DNA of 56,688 nucleotides from Helcococcus sueciensis DSM 17243 (GTDB lineage Bacteria; Bacillota; Clostridia; Tissierellales; Peptoniphilaceae): NCBI RefSeq assembly GCF_000423145.1, contig NZ_AUHK01000011.1, positions 1 to 56,688 of the forward strand, read 5' to 3'. Shown piece by piece: positions 8,276 to 17,323 of this stretch (position 1 is its first letter; each line of letters starts with the position of its first letter). The notes under the pieces were generated by a model. It saw only the letters and a program-made list of their open reading frames with translations, ran no database searches and was not told where the DNA came from. The position numbers and the translations under genes were made by a program.

Positions 8276-9509
8276 ACAATTTAAATTCTTCTAGTATTGG
8301 TAAATAATCATTTGGCACATCTTTATTATGAATTGTTTTATATAGTTTTTTAGAATCTTCTTCTAATTGCTCTCTTAAATCTTCTCTTTCATCCCATAGA
8401 TCTTTAATATTGTATACATATACATATCTTCTCTCATCTGCAATCGCTCTTAATATTGAATATGTTACATCTGAGATTTCTTTGGTTTCTCTATCAATAT
8501 ATATATTTAACATCATTGAATAATATGGCATAAGTGGATTGTCCCTATATTCACCATCGGGAGTATGTGACACACTACCTATTGAAGCTGTATACAAGAA
8601 ATCTCCATCATAAGAAGCTTCTTGGATTACATGAGGGTGATTAAATATGACATTTTTGGCTCCTATTCCTTTAAAAAAATCTTTTAAAAATTTTATATAT
8701 GGACCAGGTTTTTCGTTTATTTGTCCACCAGCATGAGGAAATACCAAAGTTACATCACTATTTTTATTTGCATAATTAACTTCATCAGTTAGCATTTGAA
8801 GATATTTAGGGTCCTTATGTCTTTCTCTTAAAATATCTGTTCTTGACCCTAGTGAAACACCAACTTTTCTAATTCTATAAAGATCAATTTGAGTTTTTAT
8901 TGGCATAAGAGGTTTTGTCTTGATTATTCTTCGTACATAGTATCTAATAGCACCTTTGATGCCTGTATACATAGATCTTTCATCTTGTCTAAATTCTCTC
9001 ATTGTAGGTATTGGGGCAAGTAAATTAATATATTCGTCTATATTTATACCTTTAAAATCTTTTTGAGTTCTAAAATTTAGAGGTTCTGTATATGCTAACA
9101 ATCCTATATTTACATCATTTACATTTAATATCATAGGTTTTCTATTATCCAGAGTACCAAAAACTTTAAATCCAATTTCTTCAAGTTTTTTCTTAGTACG
9201 TACAAGACCTTCAATTTCTTGATCCATAGCATGGTTATTTGCTGTAATCATTACATCTACACCAGCTTTTTTTGCGGAGATAGCAAATTCATCAGGTGTA
9301 TTAAACTTTGCACTATATGCTCTATATGGCTCCTTACCGGTCATTACAGTTTCAAAGTTTGCTATTGTAAGATCTGCATTATCAAGATATTTTTTTATAT
9401 TAATAAATACATCGGTGAAATCATAACCTGTTTCAGTTTTAGCAGCTTTTAGTAGTGCATTATCGCACATTAAATCTCCTAAAATATTTATTTTAATATT
9501 ATCTTTCAT
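8274..9509 (-). CDS. CapA/PgsA-family metallophosphatase-like protein
   Basis: 411-residue CapA-family protein (calcineurin-like phosphoesterase superfamily). Motifs include INILGDLMCDNAL at the N-terminus, NFETVMTG near residue 55, ITANNHAMDQ near residue 88 and VFPHAGGQ plus NHPHVIQE near residues 255-293, i.e. the metal-binding Asp/Asn/His set. No signal peptide or membrane anchor is present, unlike poly-gamma-glutamate CapA, and no other cap/pgs genes are near. It is better read as a soluble CapA-like phosphoesterase of unknown substrate. GGAGAT precedes the ATG at 9509. It is monocistronic and convergent with the preceding operon. Confidence 0.75.
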   Translation of the reverse strand: MKDNIKINILGDLMCDNALLKAAKTETGYDFTDVFINIKKYLDNADLTIANFETVMTGKEPYRAYSAKFNTPDEFAISAKKAGVDVMITANNHAMDQEIEGLVRTKKKLEEIGFKVFGTLDNRKPMILNVNDVNIGLLAYTEPLNFRTQKDFKGINIDEYINLLAPIPTMREFRQDERSMYTGIKGAIRYYVRRIIKTKPLMPIKTQIDLYRIRKVGVSLGSRTDILRERHKDPKYLQMLTDEVNYANKNSDVTLVFPHAGGQINEKPGPYIKFLKDFFKGIGAKNVIFNHPHVIQEASYDGDFLYTASIGSVSHTPDGEYRDNPLMPYYSMMLNIYIDRETKEISDVTYSILRAIADERRYVYVYNIKDLWDEREDLREQLEEDSKKLYKTIHNKDVPNDYLPILEEFKL

Positions 9510-9650
9510 TTATATCTCCTTTCAATTATTCTATCATATATTTACAATTCTAGTTACAATTAAATTCGGTTATGATAATTGAATCTTTGAAAAATATATA
9601 TTATACTTTATTGAGAATAATTTCTAAGGAACTAAAGAAGGTAATAATAA

Positions 9651-10691
9651 ATGATTAATTTTTTAAATGATTATAGTTTAACAGCATGTCCAGAGATTAT
9701 GGAAGTATTGAATAATAGTGTAAATGAAAAATATCCAGGATATCTTAATGATAGGCATACAAAAAATGCAATAAAACTAATAAGAGAAAGAGTTAGAGAT
9801 AATACAGCAGAAGTTCAATTTTTAATGGCTGGAACACAGACGAATTTAATAGCAATATCAGCTTTTTTGAGACCTCATGAAGCAGTGATTACTCCAGCAA
9901 CTGGACATATCAATGTTCATGAAACTGGAGCTATTGAAGCAACAGGACATAAATGTATTGCGATAGATACTGCGGATGGTAAATTATATCCTGAGCATAT
10001 CATCAATCAAATGGAAAAAGATTCATGGAGTAATGCAGGAATTTTAGAGGTCAAACCAAAGTTGATATATATTTCTCAAACTACTGAACTGGGTACTGCA
10101 TATTCAAAGACTGAGATAATAGCCTTAAAAGAAGTTTGTGAAAAATATGGATTATATTTATTTGTAGATGGAGCAAGACTAGCAAGTGGTATAGCTTGCA
10201 CAGATGCTGATTTAGAAGTTTATGGGAAATATACGGATGCATTTTATATAGGCGGAAATAAAAATGGAGCATTATTCGGTGAAGCCCTCGTTATATTAAA
10301 CAATAAATTAAAAGAAGATATTGGATATATATCTAAACAAAGAGGTGGAATACTAGCTAAAGGATGGATATTAGGTATACAATTTGAAAGAATGTTTCAA
10401 GATGATTTATATGAAAGAAATGGTAGAAAAGCAAATGAAATGTCTGATTTATTAAGAGATGGACTTTCAAAACTGGGCGCTAAATTTTATACAGAATCAC
10501 ATTCTAATCAAACTTTTGTTTTAATGAGTAAAGATATATATAGTGGAATTAAAGAAAAAGTTATATTTGAAACTGTAAATGTAGTGGATGATAATTTTGT
10601 GATTAGATTGGTTACAAGCTGGGCTACGACTAAGGAAGAAGTTGAAGAATTCATTAAAGTATACAAAGATATAGTAAATAATTTGCAATAG
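9651..10691 (+). CDS. Low-specificity threonine aldolase-like PLP enzyme
   Basis: 346-residue fold-type I PLP enzyme of the beta-eliminating lyase/threonine aldolase family, which cleaves threonine or allo-threonine to glycine and acetaldehyde. Visible: LMAGTQTNLIAI near residue 62 (phosphate-binding region), HINVHETGAIEATGH near residue 86, LFVDGARLASG near residue 168 with the PLP-pairing Asp, and GGNKNGALFGEA near residue 203 with the Schiff-base Lys. Most threonine aldolases have a GT/SK pattern here, and N is a mild variant. Monocistronic; AAGAAGG upstream of the ATG. A role with other beta-hydroxy amino acids is possible. Confidence 0.8.
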   Translation: MINFLNDYSLTACPEIMEVLNNSVNEKYPGYLNDRHTKNAIKLIRERVRDNTAEVQFLMAGTQTNLIAISAFLRPHEAVITPATGHINVHETGAIEATGHKCIAIDTADGKLYPEHIINQMEKDSWSNAGILEVKPKLIYISQTTELGTAYSKTEIIALKEVCEKYGLYLFVDGARLASGIACTDADLEVYGKYTDAFYIGGNKNGALFGEALVILNNKLKEDIGYISKQRGGILAKGWILGIQFERMFQDDLYERNGRKANEMSDLLRDGLSKLGAKFYTESHSNQTFVLMSKDIYSGIKEKVIFETVNVVDDNFVIRLVTSWATTKEEVEEFIKVYKDIVNNLQ

Positions 10692-10738
10692 AAGAACAAT
10701 TATTGTATTATATATTTACTGAAAAAATCTTGATTATA

Positions 10739-10767
10739 TTGATTTTATGCATTTTATATGCTATAAT
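10739..10767 (+). promoter_or_regulatory. Promoter of rpmE
   Basis: TTGATT (10739-10744), 17-nt spacer, TATAAT (10762-10767), about 40 nt before the L31 start codon. Confidence 0.65.
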
Positions 10768-10808
10768 TACAAGGTTAAAACTAATAAAAAAGTGAAAGAG
10801 GTGAGAAT

Positions 10809-11012
10809 ATGAAAGCAGATTTACATCCAAAAACATATGAAGCAACAGTTACATGCCAATCATGTGGAACCACTTTTACTACTACATCAACAGTTGAAGA
10901 AATCAAAGTAGAAGTTTGTTCAAATTGTCATCCTTTCTATACAGGTAAACAAAGAACTGCAGAACGTGGTGGTAGAGTAGAAAAATTCAAACAAAAATAC
11001 AACATCGACTAA
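10809..11012 (+). CDS. rpmE: 50S ribosomal protein L31 (zinc-binding type)
   Basis: 67-residue L31. The C+ form is shown by two CxxC pairs, Cys16/Cys19 and Cys37/Cys40, which bind a zinc ion. The C-terminal KFKQKYNID is typical of Firmicute L31. It bridges the large and small subunits near the central protuberance. A GAAAGAGGTGAG ribosome binding site lies just upstream, and a compact terminator follows within 20 nt, so it is transcribed alone and not with the downstream DUF1385-prmC-prfA genes that often adjoin it in this group; ahpC-ahpF lies between. Confidence 0.97.
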   Translation: MKADLHPKTYEATVTCQSCGTTFTTTSTVEEIKVEVCSNCHPFYTGKQRTAERGGRVEKFKQKYNID

Positions 11013-11029
11013 TTTATCGAAGTTTAATG

Positions 11030-11055
11030 CGAGCAGGGAACTGCTCGTTTTTTTG
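11030..11055 (+). terminator. Terminator of rpmE
   Basis: CGAGCAG-GGAA-CTGCTCG with a GC-rich 7-bp stem followed by TTTTTTT. Confidence 0.95.
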
Positions 11056-11170
11056 TTTGAAATAAATTTTAGTATGGATTATACTTAAATCACCGGGTAT
11101 ATTTATATATAACTATAAAATATACAAAATGGTAATTTAAAATTAAGTGATATTAATAAAAGGGGGAATT

Positions 11171-11737
11171 ATGTCATTAGTAGGAAAAGAAATGCAAGAA
11201 TTTAATTTAGATGCATATAATCCAAAAGAAGAAAAGTTTGTAAAAGTAACAAACGAAGATTTTAAGGGACAATGGACAGTATTATGCTTTTATCCAGCAG
11301 ACTTTTCATTTGTATGTCCTACAGAATTAGAAGATTTACAAGAACATTATAGTGAATTAAAAGATTTAGGAGTTGAAGTTTATTCAGCTTCTACAGATAC
11401 TCATTTTGTACACAAAGCATGGCATGATCATTCAGACGCAATTAGTAAAATTGAATACACAATGATTGCTGATCCAGGTCATTTACTAAGCACACAATTT
11501 GATGTATTAGATGAAAATGGATTATCTCAAAGAGGAACATTTATTATAGATCCAGACGGAGTTATCCAAGCTTTAGAAATTAATGCAGATGGTATTGGTA
11601 GAGATGCTTCAGCTTTAATTCCAAAGATTAAAGCAGCACAATATGTAAGAAAAAACCCAGGTGAAGCATGTCCTGCTAAATGGAAAGAAACAGGAGAAAC
11701 ATTAACACCAGGATTAGACTTAGTAGGTAAAATTTAA
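11171..11737 (+). CDS. ahpC: Peroxiredoxin AhpC
   Basis: 188-residue typical 2-Cys peroxiredoxin of the AhpC class, reducing hydrogen peroxide, organic peroxides and peroxynitrite in the cytosol. The peroxidatic Cys49 sits in [17 protein letters not shown] and the resolving Cys167 in GEACPAKW, as in AhpC decamers. The start at 11171 is chosen because AGGGGG lies 6 nt upstream; an in-frame GTG at 11147 would add eight residues without a proper site. The stop overlaps the ahpF ATG by one base, so the two are translationally coupled and AhpF is the electron donor. Confidence 0.95.
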   Translation: MSLVGKEMQEFNLDAYNPKEEKFVKVTNEDFKGQWTVLCFYPADFSFVCPTELEDLQEHYSELKDLGVEVYSASTDTHFVHKAWHDHSDAISKIEYTMIADPGHLLSTQFDVLDENGLSQRGTFIIDPDGVIQALEINADGIGRDASALIPKIKAAQYVRKNPGEACPAKWKETGETLTPGLDLVGKI

Positions 11738-13266
11738 TGTTAAATGAACAACTAAAAGGACAACTTTCTCAATACATGGCTCTTTTAGAAAATCCAGTAA
11801 CGTTTCTACTTTCTATTGATGAAAGTGAGAAATCAAAAGAGTTAAAAGAATTTGTATCAGATGTACAATCACTTTCAGATAAAATTATAGTAAAAGAAGA
11901 TAAATTGGATTTGATACCATCATTTTCACTTGTATCTCAAGATAGACAAGGAGTGACATTTGCTGGTACACCAATGGGTCATGAATTTGAGTCATTTGTA
12001 ATCGCTCTTTTACAAATAGGCGGAAGAGCTCCAAAAATCGATGACAAATTAAGAGATAGAATAAAATCAATAGATAAAGAACTTTCATTTGAAACCTTTG
12101 TATCTTTGACATGCCATAATTGTCCAGAAGTGGTTCAATCATTAAATATAATGTCAGTTTTGAATCCTAAAATTCAAAACACAATGATTGAAGGTGGTAC
12201 CTTCCAAGAATTAACTGAAAAAAGAGGAATAATGGCTGTGCCAACAGTATTCCTAAATGGTGAAGAATTCTTTGGTGGTAAAAAAACAATAGAAGAAATC
12301 GTTGATTTAGTTAAAGGTGAAGATTCAAGAGAAAGTCTATCAGATAAGGGAGTATTTGACTCATTAGTAATAGGTGGAGGTCCAGCTGCTATGATGGCTG
12401 CTATTTATTCCGTACGTAAAGGAATAAAGACAGCTCTACTTGCTGATAAATTTGGTGGTCAAGTAAATGATACTCTAGAAATTAATAATATTTTGAGTCT
12501 TCAATCAACTGAAGGTCCAAAATTTATGGAAGAAGCAAAAGCCCATGTGCTATCCTATCCTGTTGAAGTGTTTGAAAAATACACAGCAACTAAAATTGAT
12601 AGAGTCGACAATCTTGTAGAAGTTACACTAGATAATGGAGATACTATAAAAGCTAAGACAGTAGTAATAGCTACAGGTGCAAGTTGGAGACTAATTGGAA
12701 TTCCTGGAGAAACTGAATTCAAAAACAAGGGTGTCGCTTATTGTGTTCACTGTGATGGACCTCTATTCAAAGATAAAACTGTAGCAGTAATTGGAGGAGG
12801 TAATTCAGGTGTTGAATCAGCACTTGATTTAGCAGGGATAGCTAAGAAAGTTATACTAATACAATACGGACCAAAATTAACAGCAGATGAAGTTCTCCAA
12901 GATAGATTAAGAGAGCTTGACAATGTAGAAATATTATTAAATACAAATACTAAAGCATTGCTAGGCTCAGATCATCTTGAACAAATTCAATATATTAATA
13001 TGGAAAATGATGAAGAAAGCATAAGAGATATTCAAGGTTGCTTTATTCAAGTTGGATTAGTTCCAAATACAAAATGGATTGGAGATAAAATTGAAACCAA
13101 TAAACGTGGCGAAATAGTTATTGACAATCAAGGAGCTACAAATATTGAAGGTATATATGCTGCAGGAGACTGTACAGATGTATATTTCAAACAAATAGTT
13201 ATAGCTTCAGGTTCTGGAGCGACAGCTGCATTAGGAGCTTATAATTATTTACTGAGAGCAGAATAA
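11737..13266 (+). CDS. ahpF: Alkyl hydroperoxide reductase subunit F
   Basis: 509-residue flavoprotein that passes electrons from NADH to AhpC. The N-terminal tandem thioredoxin-fold domain carries the redox pair Cys126/Cys129 (TCHNCPEV). The C-terminal thioredoxin-reductase-like part has the FAD-binding VIGGGPAAMMAA near residue 207, the active disulfide Cys336/Cys339 (CVHCDGP), the NADH-binding VIGGGNSGVESALD near 350 and GIYAAGDCTD near 470. Length and domain order are those of AhpF. The start ATG overlaps the ahpC stop (TAATG). A terminator follows the gene. Confidence 0.95.
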   Translation: MLNEQLKGQLSQYMALLENPVTFLLSIDESEKSKELKEFVSDVQSLSDKIIVKEDKLDLIPSFSLVSQDRQGVTFAGTPMGHEFESFVIALLQIGGRAPKIDDKLRDRIKSIDKELSFETFVSLTCHNCPEVVQSLNIMSVLNPKIQNTMIEGGTFQELTEKRGIMAVPTVFLNGEEFFGGKKTIEEIVDLVKGEDSRESLSDKGVFDSLVIGGGPAAMMAAIYSVRKGIKTALLADKFGGQVNDTLEINNILSLQSTEGPKFMEEAKAHVLSYPVEVFEKYTATKIDRVDNLVEVTLDNGDTIKAKTVVIATGASWRLIGIPGETEFKNKGVAYCVHCDGPLFKDKTVAVIGGGNSGVESALDLAGIAKKVILIQYGPKLTADEVLQDRLRELDNVEILLNTNTKALLGSDHLEQIQYINMENDEESIRDIQGCFIQVGLVPNTKWIGDKIETNKRGEIVIDNQGATNIEGIYAAGDCTDVYFKQIVIASGSGATAALGAYNYLLRAE

Positions 13267-13274
13267 AAAATAAT

Positions 13275-13316
13275 GAAATGATGTTTTAGGATAATTCCTT
13301 TAACATCATTTTTTTT
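13275..13316 (+). terminator. Terminator of ahpCF
   Basis: AAATGATGTT / AACATCATTT stem with a loop of about 16 nt, then TTTTTT. Confidence 0.85.
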
Positions 13317-13380
13317 AATAAAAATCTTAATTGCCATAATTCCTACAAATAGCTATAATATTCTTTATTAGAGGTGAATT

Positions 13381-14280
13381 ATGAATAAAGAAATAAAGAA
13401 AACTTCTATTGGTGGACAAGCTTTATTTGAAGGGATTTTGATGAAGGGACCTTATCAAACTTCAATAGTTGTCAGAAAACCAAATGGAGAATTACAAGAA
13501 AAAATAATTGATAGAATTGAGTTAAGTAAAAAATATAAAATATTTAAATTGCCATTTTTCAGAGGAATTGGTGCACTTTATGATGCTTTTAGAAATGGTA
13601 CTAAAGCAATCGACTATTCACTTAGTTTTCAAGAAGAAGATGAAAAAAAAGAAACTAAATTACAATCAATCTTTTATAGTATAGTTTCATTTTTTATAAT
13701 CGTTTTGTTTTTTGTTGCGTTTTTCTATATTCCTACATGGTTTTCAAATTTGTTTAGAGAAAATATAAAATCAATATTTGCATTGAATTTAATAGAAGGT
13801 CTAGTAAGAGTTATATTTTTCCTAATATATGTAATGTCAATATCTCAAATTAAAGATATAAAAAGAGTTTTTGAATATCATGGAGCAGAACATAAAACTA
13901 TTGCTTGTTATGAACATGGAGAAGAATTGACTGTAGAAAATGTTAAGAAACATTCAAAATTACATCCAAGATGTGGAACAAGTTTTATGTTTAATATGGT
14001 TATATTGTCAGCATTAGCACTATCGTTATTTGGATGGCCAAATCCTATAGTTAGAGTAATTACAAGAATTCTAATAATCCCAATATTAGTTGGAATTACT
14101 TATGAATTAAATAGATGGATGGGGGGATCAGATTCAGTTTTATCAAAAATACTTGCTAAGCCAGGACTTTTTGTTCAATATATAGGAACAGTTAAAGAAC
14201 CGACAGATGATATGATTGAAGTAGCTATTGAAGCTATGAAGATGGTAATACCTGAAGATGAGGATGCAGATGAGTGGTAA
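13381..14280 (+). CDS. DUF1385 family membrane protein (YqhQ-like)
   Basis: 299-residue DUF1385 protein. Family signatures are visible: IGGQALFEGILMKGP at the N-terminus, EYHGAEHKTIACYEHGEELT near residue 165 and HPRCGTSFMFNM near residue 198. Hydrophobic segments lie around 97-125, 140-156 and 205-240. The biochemical role is not established. In many low-GC Gram-positives it is found beside rpmE, prmC and prfA, as here, which suggests shared expression with translation genes. Its 3' end overlaps the prmC start region. GAGGTG lies directly upstream of the ATG at 13381. Confidence 0.85.
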   Translation: MNKEIKKTSIGGQALFEGILMKGPYQTSIVVRKPNGELQEKIIDRIELSKKYKIFKLPFFRGIGALYDAFRNGTKAIDYSLSFQEEDEKKETKLQSIFYSIVSFFIIVLFFVAFFYIPTWFSNLFRENIKSIFALNLIEGLVRVIFFLIYVMSISQIKDIKRVFEYHGAEHKTIACYEHGEELTVENVKKHSKLHPRCGTSFMFNMVILSALALSLFGWPNPIVRVITRILIIPILVGITYELNRWMGGSDSVLSKILAKPGLFVQYIGTVKEPTDDMIEVAIEAMKMVIPEDEDADEW

Positions 14281-15067
14281 AAAAATAAAAGATTTATTAA
14301 ATAGGCCATTTGCAAAAATTATTTTTCAATATATGTTTGATTATACTAATAGTCAAATATTTTTGAATCAAAATAGAGAATTAAATCATGAGGAATACAA
14401 TAAATTTAATGAAATTCAAGAAAAAATAGAAATAGGAATTCCGATTCAATACGCTATTGGTAAATGGAATTTTTATGGAAGAGATTTTAGCATAGATGGA
14501 AATGTATTGATTCCAAGACCAGAAACAGAATTACTTGTAGATGAAGTTTTAACATTAGATTTGGAAAATAAAAGTATTTTGGATATAGGAACCGGAAGTG
14601 GAGCTATTGCTATTACACTTGCACTTGAATCAAAGGCTATGATTTATGCTAGTGATATTTCAAAAGAAGCTTTAAATATTGCAAAAAGAAATTGCGAAAA
14701 ATTTGGTGCTAAAATTAATTTTTATTTATCAGATATATTCAATGAAATCCCGGAGCAAAAAAAGTTTGACATAATAGTTTCAAATCCTCCATATTTAACA
14801 GAAAAAGAATATTTAGAAGTCGATAAACTCCTTTATCATGAGCCTAAGAATGCACTTGTATCAGGTGTCAAAGGATATGAAATATATGAAAGAATTATTC
14901 AAGATTCAAAATATAGACTTAATAAAAATGGATTTTTAATTTTTGAGATAGGATTTGAACAAGGGAATATATTAAAAGAGTTATTAGAAAAAAACGGATT
15001 TAGTAATATTGAAATAAAAAAAGACTATGGAAATAAAGATAGGATAGTAATTGCGAGATTGAGTTAG
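14270..15067 (+). CDS. prmC: Release factor glutamine methyltransferase PrmC
   Basis: About 265-residue SAM-dependent methyltransferase that methylates the Gln of the GGQ motif in RF1 and RF2. The SAM-binding motif is LDIGTGSGAIAITLAL near residue 108 and the substrate-glutamine motif NPPY is near residue 172, preceded by IIVS. The N-terminal helical domain (RPETELLVDE at its end, near 84) recognises the release factor. ATG 14270 is preferred since AGG lies 6 nt upstream; in-frame ATGs at 14258 and 14264 are possible. It overlaps the DUF1385 gene by 11 nt, and the substrate RF1 is encoded next. Confidence 0.92.
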   Translation: MSGKKIKDLLNRPFAKIIFQYMFDYTNSQIFLNQNRELNHEEYNKFNEIQEKIEIGIPIQYAIGKWNFYGRDFSIDGNVLIPRPETELLVDEVLTLDLENKSILDIGTGSGAIAITLALESKAMIYASDISKEALNIAKRNCEKFGAKINFYLSDIFNEIPEQKKFDIIVSNPPYLTEKEYLEVDKLLYHEPKNALVSGVKGYEIYERIIQDSKYRLNKNGFLIFEIGFEQGNILKELLEKNGFSNIEIKKDYGNKDRIVIARLS

Positions 15068-15105
15068 ATTTTACATAGTCCTTATAATATGCATGAAATA
15101 CACGC

Positions 15106-15134
15106 TTTATAAATGAATGCAAAAATGATATAAT
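15106..15134 (+). promoter_or_regulatory. Probable promoter of prfA
   Basis: TTTATA (15106-15111), 17-nt spacer, TATAAT (15129-15134) in the 121-nt gap between prmC and prfA. Confidence 0.45.
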
Positions 15135-15188
15135 TAACATGAAGTTTTTTGCTCTTAAATAAAGAGTTATTATAGATGGAAGGTAAAT

Positions 15189-16268
15189 ATGTTTGAACAA
15201 TTAGAAACGACTAAACAAAATTATTATGAACTAGAAGAAAGACTAGCAAGTCCAGAACTTTTAGCTGATATGGATAATTGGCAAAAAGTAAATAGAGAAT
15301 ATAATGATATTAAACCGATAGTTATGGCTTATGAAGATTATAGAAGAAATGAAAATACGATTAAAGAAAATGAAGAACTATTGGAAATGGCTGAAGACCA
15401 AGAAATGAAAGAAATGCTTCAAGAAGAAATCGATGAAGCTAATGACAATTTAGGAAAATTAGAAGAAAAAATTAAATTTTTATTAATACCAAAAGATCCA
15501 AATGATCATAAAAATGTATATGTAGAAATAAGATCAGGAGCAGGTGGAGATGAAGCAGGTCTATTTGCTCAAGAGCTATATAGAATGTATCAAATGTATG
15601 CATCTCAAAATGGATTTAAGACAGAAGAAGTAGAACTTTCTGAACAAGGTATTGGTGGAATTAAAGAAGTAATATTCATGGTAAAAGGTGAAGGAGCGTA
15701 TTCAAAATTAAAATATGAATCAGGTGTGCATAGAGTACAAAGAGTTCCACAAACTGAAACATCAGGACGTATTCATACATCTACAGCAACAGTTGCCGTT
15801 TTACCAGAAGCAGAAGAAGTTGATGTAAATATTAATGAATCAACAGATTTAAGAATAGATTATTACAGATCTTCAGGAGCAGGTGGACAACACGTAAATA
15901 CTACTGACTCAGCGGTACGTATTACGCATTTACCAACGGGAATAGTTGTATCTTGTCAAGATGAGAAATCACAACATAAAAATAAAGATAAGGCTATGAA
16001 AGTTTTAATGGCTAAACTTTACGAACATGAACTTGAAGAACAACAAAAAAATCTATCAGCAGATAGAAAATCACAAGTGGGGACTGGAGATAGATCTGAA
16101 AAGATTAGAACATATAATTTCCCACAATCAAGAGTAACAGATCACAGAATAAATAAAACAATTCATCAACTTCAAGATTTCCTAGACGGTAATATTGAAG
16201 AAATGATAGAAGATTTAATTTTAGAAGATCAATCTAAGAAACTTGCATTATCAGAAGAAGCACAATAG
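15189..16268 (+). CDS. prfA: Peptide chain release factor 1
   Basis: 359-residue RF1, which reads UAA and UAG and triggers peptide release. GAGGDEAGLFA near residue 118 and the catalytic GGQ in SSGAGGQHVNTTDSAV near residue 233 are clear. The tripeptide anticodon region reads RVPQTETSGRIHTST near residue 188, the PxT form that marks RF1 rather than RF2 (SPF). The N-terminal coiled coil (1-100) is complete. GGAAGG precedes the ATG. It lies directly after prmC, whose product modifies its GGQ glutamine, and 23 nt before the IDI-2 gene. Confidence 0.96.
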   Translation: MFEQLETTKQNYYELEERLASPELLADMDNWQKVNREYNDIKPIVMAYEDYRRNENTIKENEELLEMAEDQEMKEMLQEEIDEANDNLGKLEEKIKFLLIPKDPNDHKNVYVEIRSGAGGDEAGLFAQELYRMYQMYASQNGFKTEEVELSEQGIGGIKEVIFMVKGEGAYSKLKYESGVHRVQRVPQTETSGRIHTSTATVAVLPEAEEVDVNINESTDLRIDYYRSSGAGGQHVNTTDSAVRITHLPTGIVVSCQDEKSQHKNKDKAMKVLMAKLYEHELEEQQKNLSADRKSQVGTGDRSEKIRTYNFPQSRVTDHRINKTIHQLQDFLDGNIEEMIEDLILEDQSKKLALSEEAQ

Positions 16269-16291
16269 ATTATTAAGAAAAAGAAAGATGG

Positions 16292-17323
16292 ATGTATATG
16301 ACTCGTAATATAGATTTATATGTAGATAATTCATTAGTTGGAAACTATGATGGTGAAACTTTGTTTGATGATATTTACATTGAAAGCAACTCATTACCAG
16401 AGATTGATTTTGATGAAATAGACACAAAAACAAGCTTTATGGGTAAAGAGATTTCATTTCCGCTTATTATACCATCTATTACAGGTGGAACAGAAAAAGG
16501 TTTAGAAATTAATGATATCTTAATTACAGTTGCTAAAGAATTAAATTTACCTATTGCTCTTGGAAGTCAAGAAGAAAATAATGATGAAGAATATAAACAT
16601 CTTTTTTTAGAAAGTATTGATGATGATATCGTTGATGAAGTAATGATGTTGTCTAATTTTAGTGCTAGAGCAAGTCTCGACTTTATTGAGTCTACAATGA
16701 GAGAGATGAATAGTTCCGGATTTTGTGTACATCTTAACTCAGCACAAGTTTCAGTAAGCTATGACTTAGAAAAAAAATTTAGAGGAATTACAGATAATAT
16801 AAAATTATTTGCTTCTAAATATTCTGACAACATGATAGTTAAAGAAAAGGGAATGGGAATGTCTAAAAAAACTATTCAAACCCTTGTAGATTGTGGAGTT
16901 AAATATATCGATGTATCTGGTCATGGAGGAACAAACTTCATTGAATTAGAAAATTTAAGAAATTATAGAAAAGATTTTTCTGAATTATATGGATTTGGTA
17001 TTCCTACAGCAAAATCCATTTTAAACGCAAAAAGTGTAGAAGGCGATTTTAAAATTATCGCAAGTGGTGGAATAAAAAATGGATTAGATATTGCAAAAGC
17101 TTTAATACTTGGAGCGGACTATGTTTCAGTTGCTGGTGAGTTGGTAAAATATCTATTGCATGGTGGTTTTGATCAAGCTAAATATTTTTTAGAAGATATT
17201 ATATATAAAACAAAAGTAGTTATGCTTTTACTTGGAGTTAAAAATATAGAAGAACTCAAAAAGGTTGATTATAAAGTAATTGGTAAATTAAAGGAAATGG
17301 TAGATGAAGAATCTAGAAGATAG
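16292..17323 (+). CDS. fni: Type 2 isopentenyl-diphosphate delta-isomerase
   Basis: 343-residue FMN-dependent IDI-2, interconverting IPP and DMAPP. TIM-barrel signatures: SFPLIIPSITGGTEKG near residue 60, IALGSQEEN near 87, VKEKGMGMS near 185, VDVSGHGGTNF-like YIDVSGHGGTNF near 206 and IASGGIKNGLDIAKALILGADYVSVAG near residues 252-278 (phosphate-binding loop of FMN). It implies isoprenoid synthesis through the mevalonate route, whose other genes are not in the window. In-frame ATGs occur at 16292 and 16298; GAAAGATGG lies just upstream. The 3' end overlaps the next gene by 20 nt. Confidence 0.9.
   Translation: MYMTRNIDLYVDNSLVGNYDGETLFDDIYIESNSLPEIDFDEIDTKTSFMGKEISFPLIIPSITGGTEKGLEINDILITVAKELNLPIALGSQEENNDEEYKHLFLESIDDDIVDEVMMLSNFSARASLDFIESTMREMNSSGFCVHLNSAQVSVSYDLEKKFRGITDNIKLFASKYSDNMIVKEKGMGMSKKTIQTLVDCGVKYIDVSGHGGTNFIELENLRNYRKDFSELYGFGIPTAKSILNAKSVEGDFKIIASGGIKNGLDIAKALILGADYVSVAGELVKYLLHGGFDQAKYFLEDIIYKTKVVMLLLGVKNIEELKKVDYKVIGKLKEMVDEESRR

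Noticed and set aside
11147-11170. Upstream GTG start for ahpC
   Set aside because: It adds eight residues not typical for AhpC, lacks a ribosome binding site, and AGGGGG lies correctly before ATG 11171.
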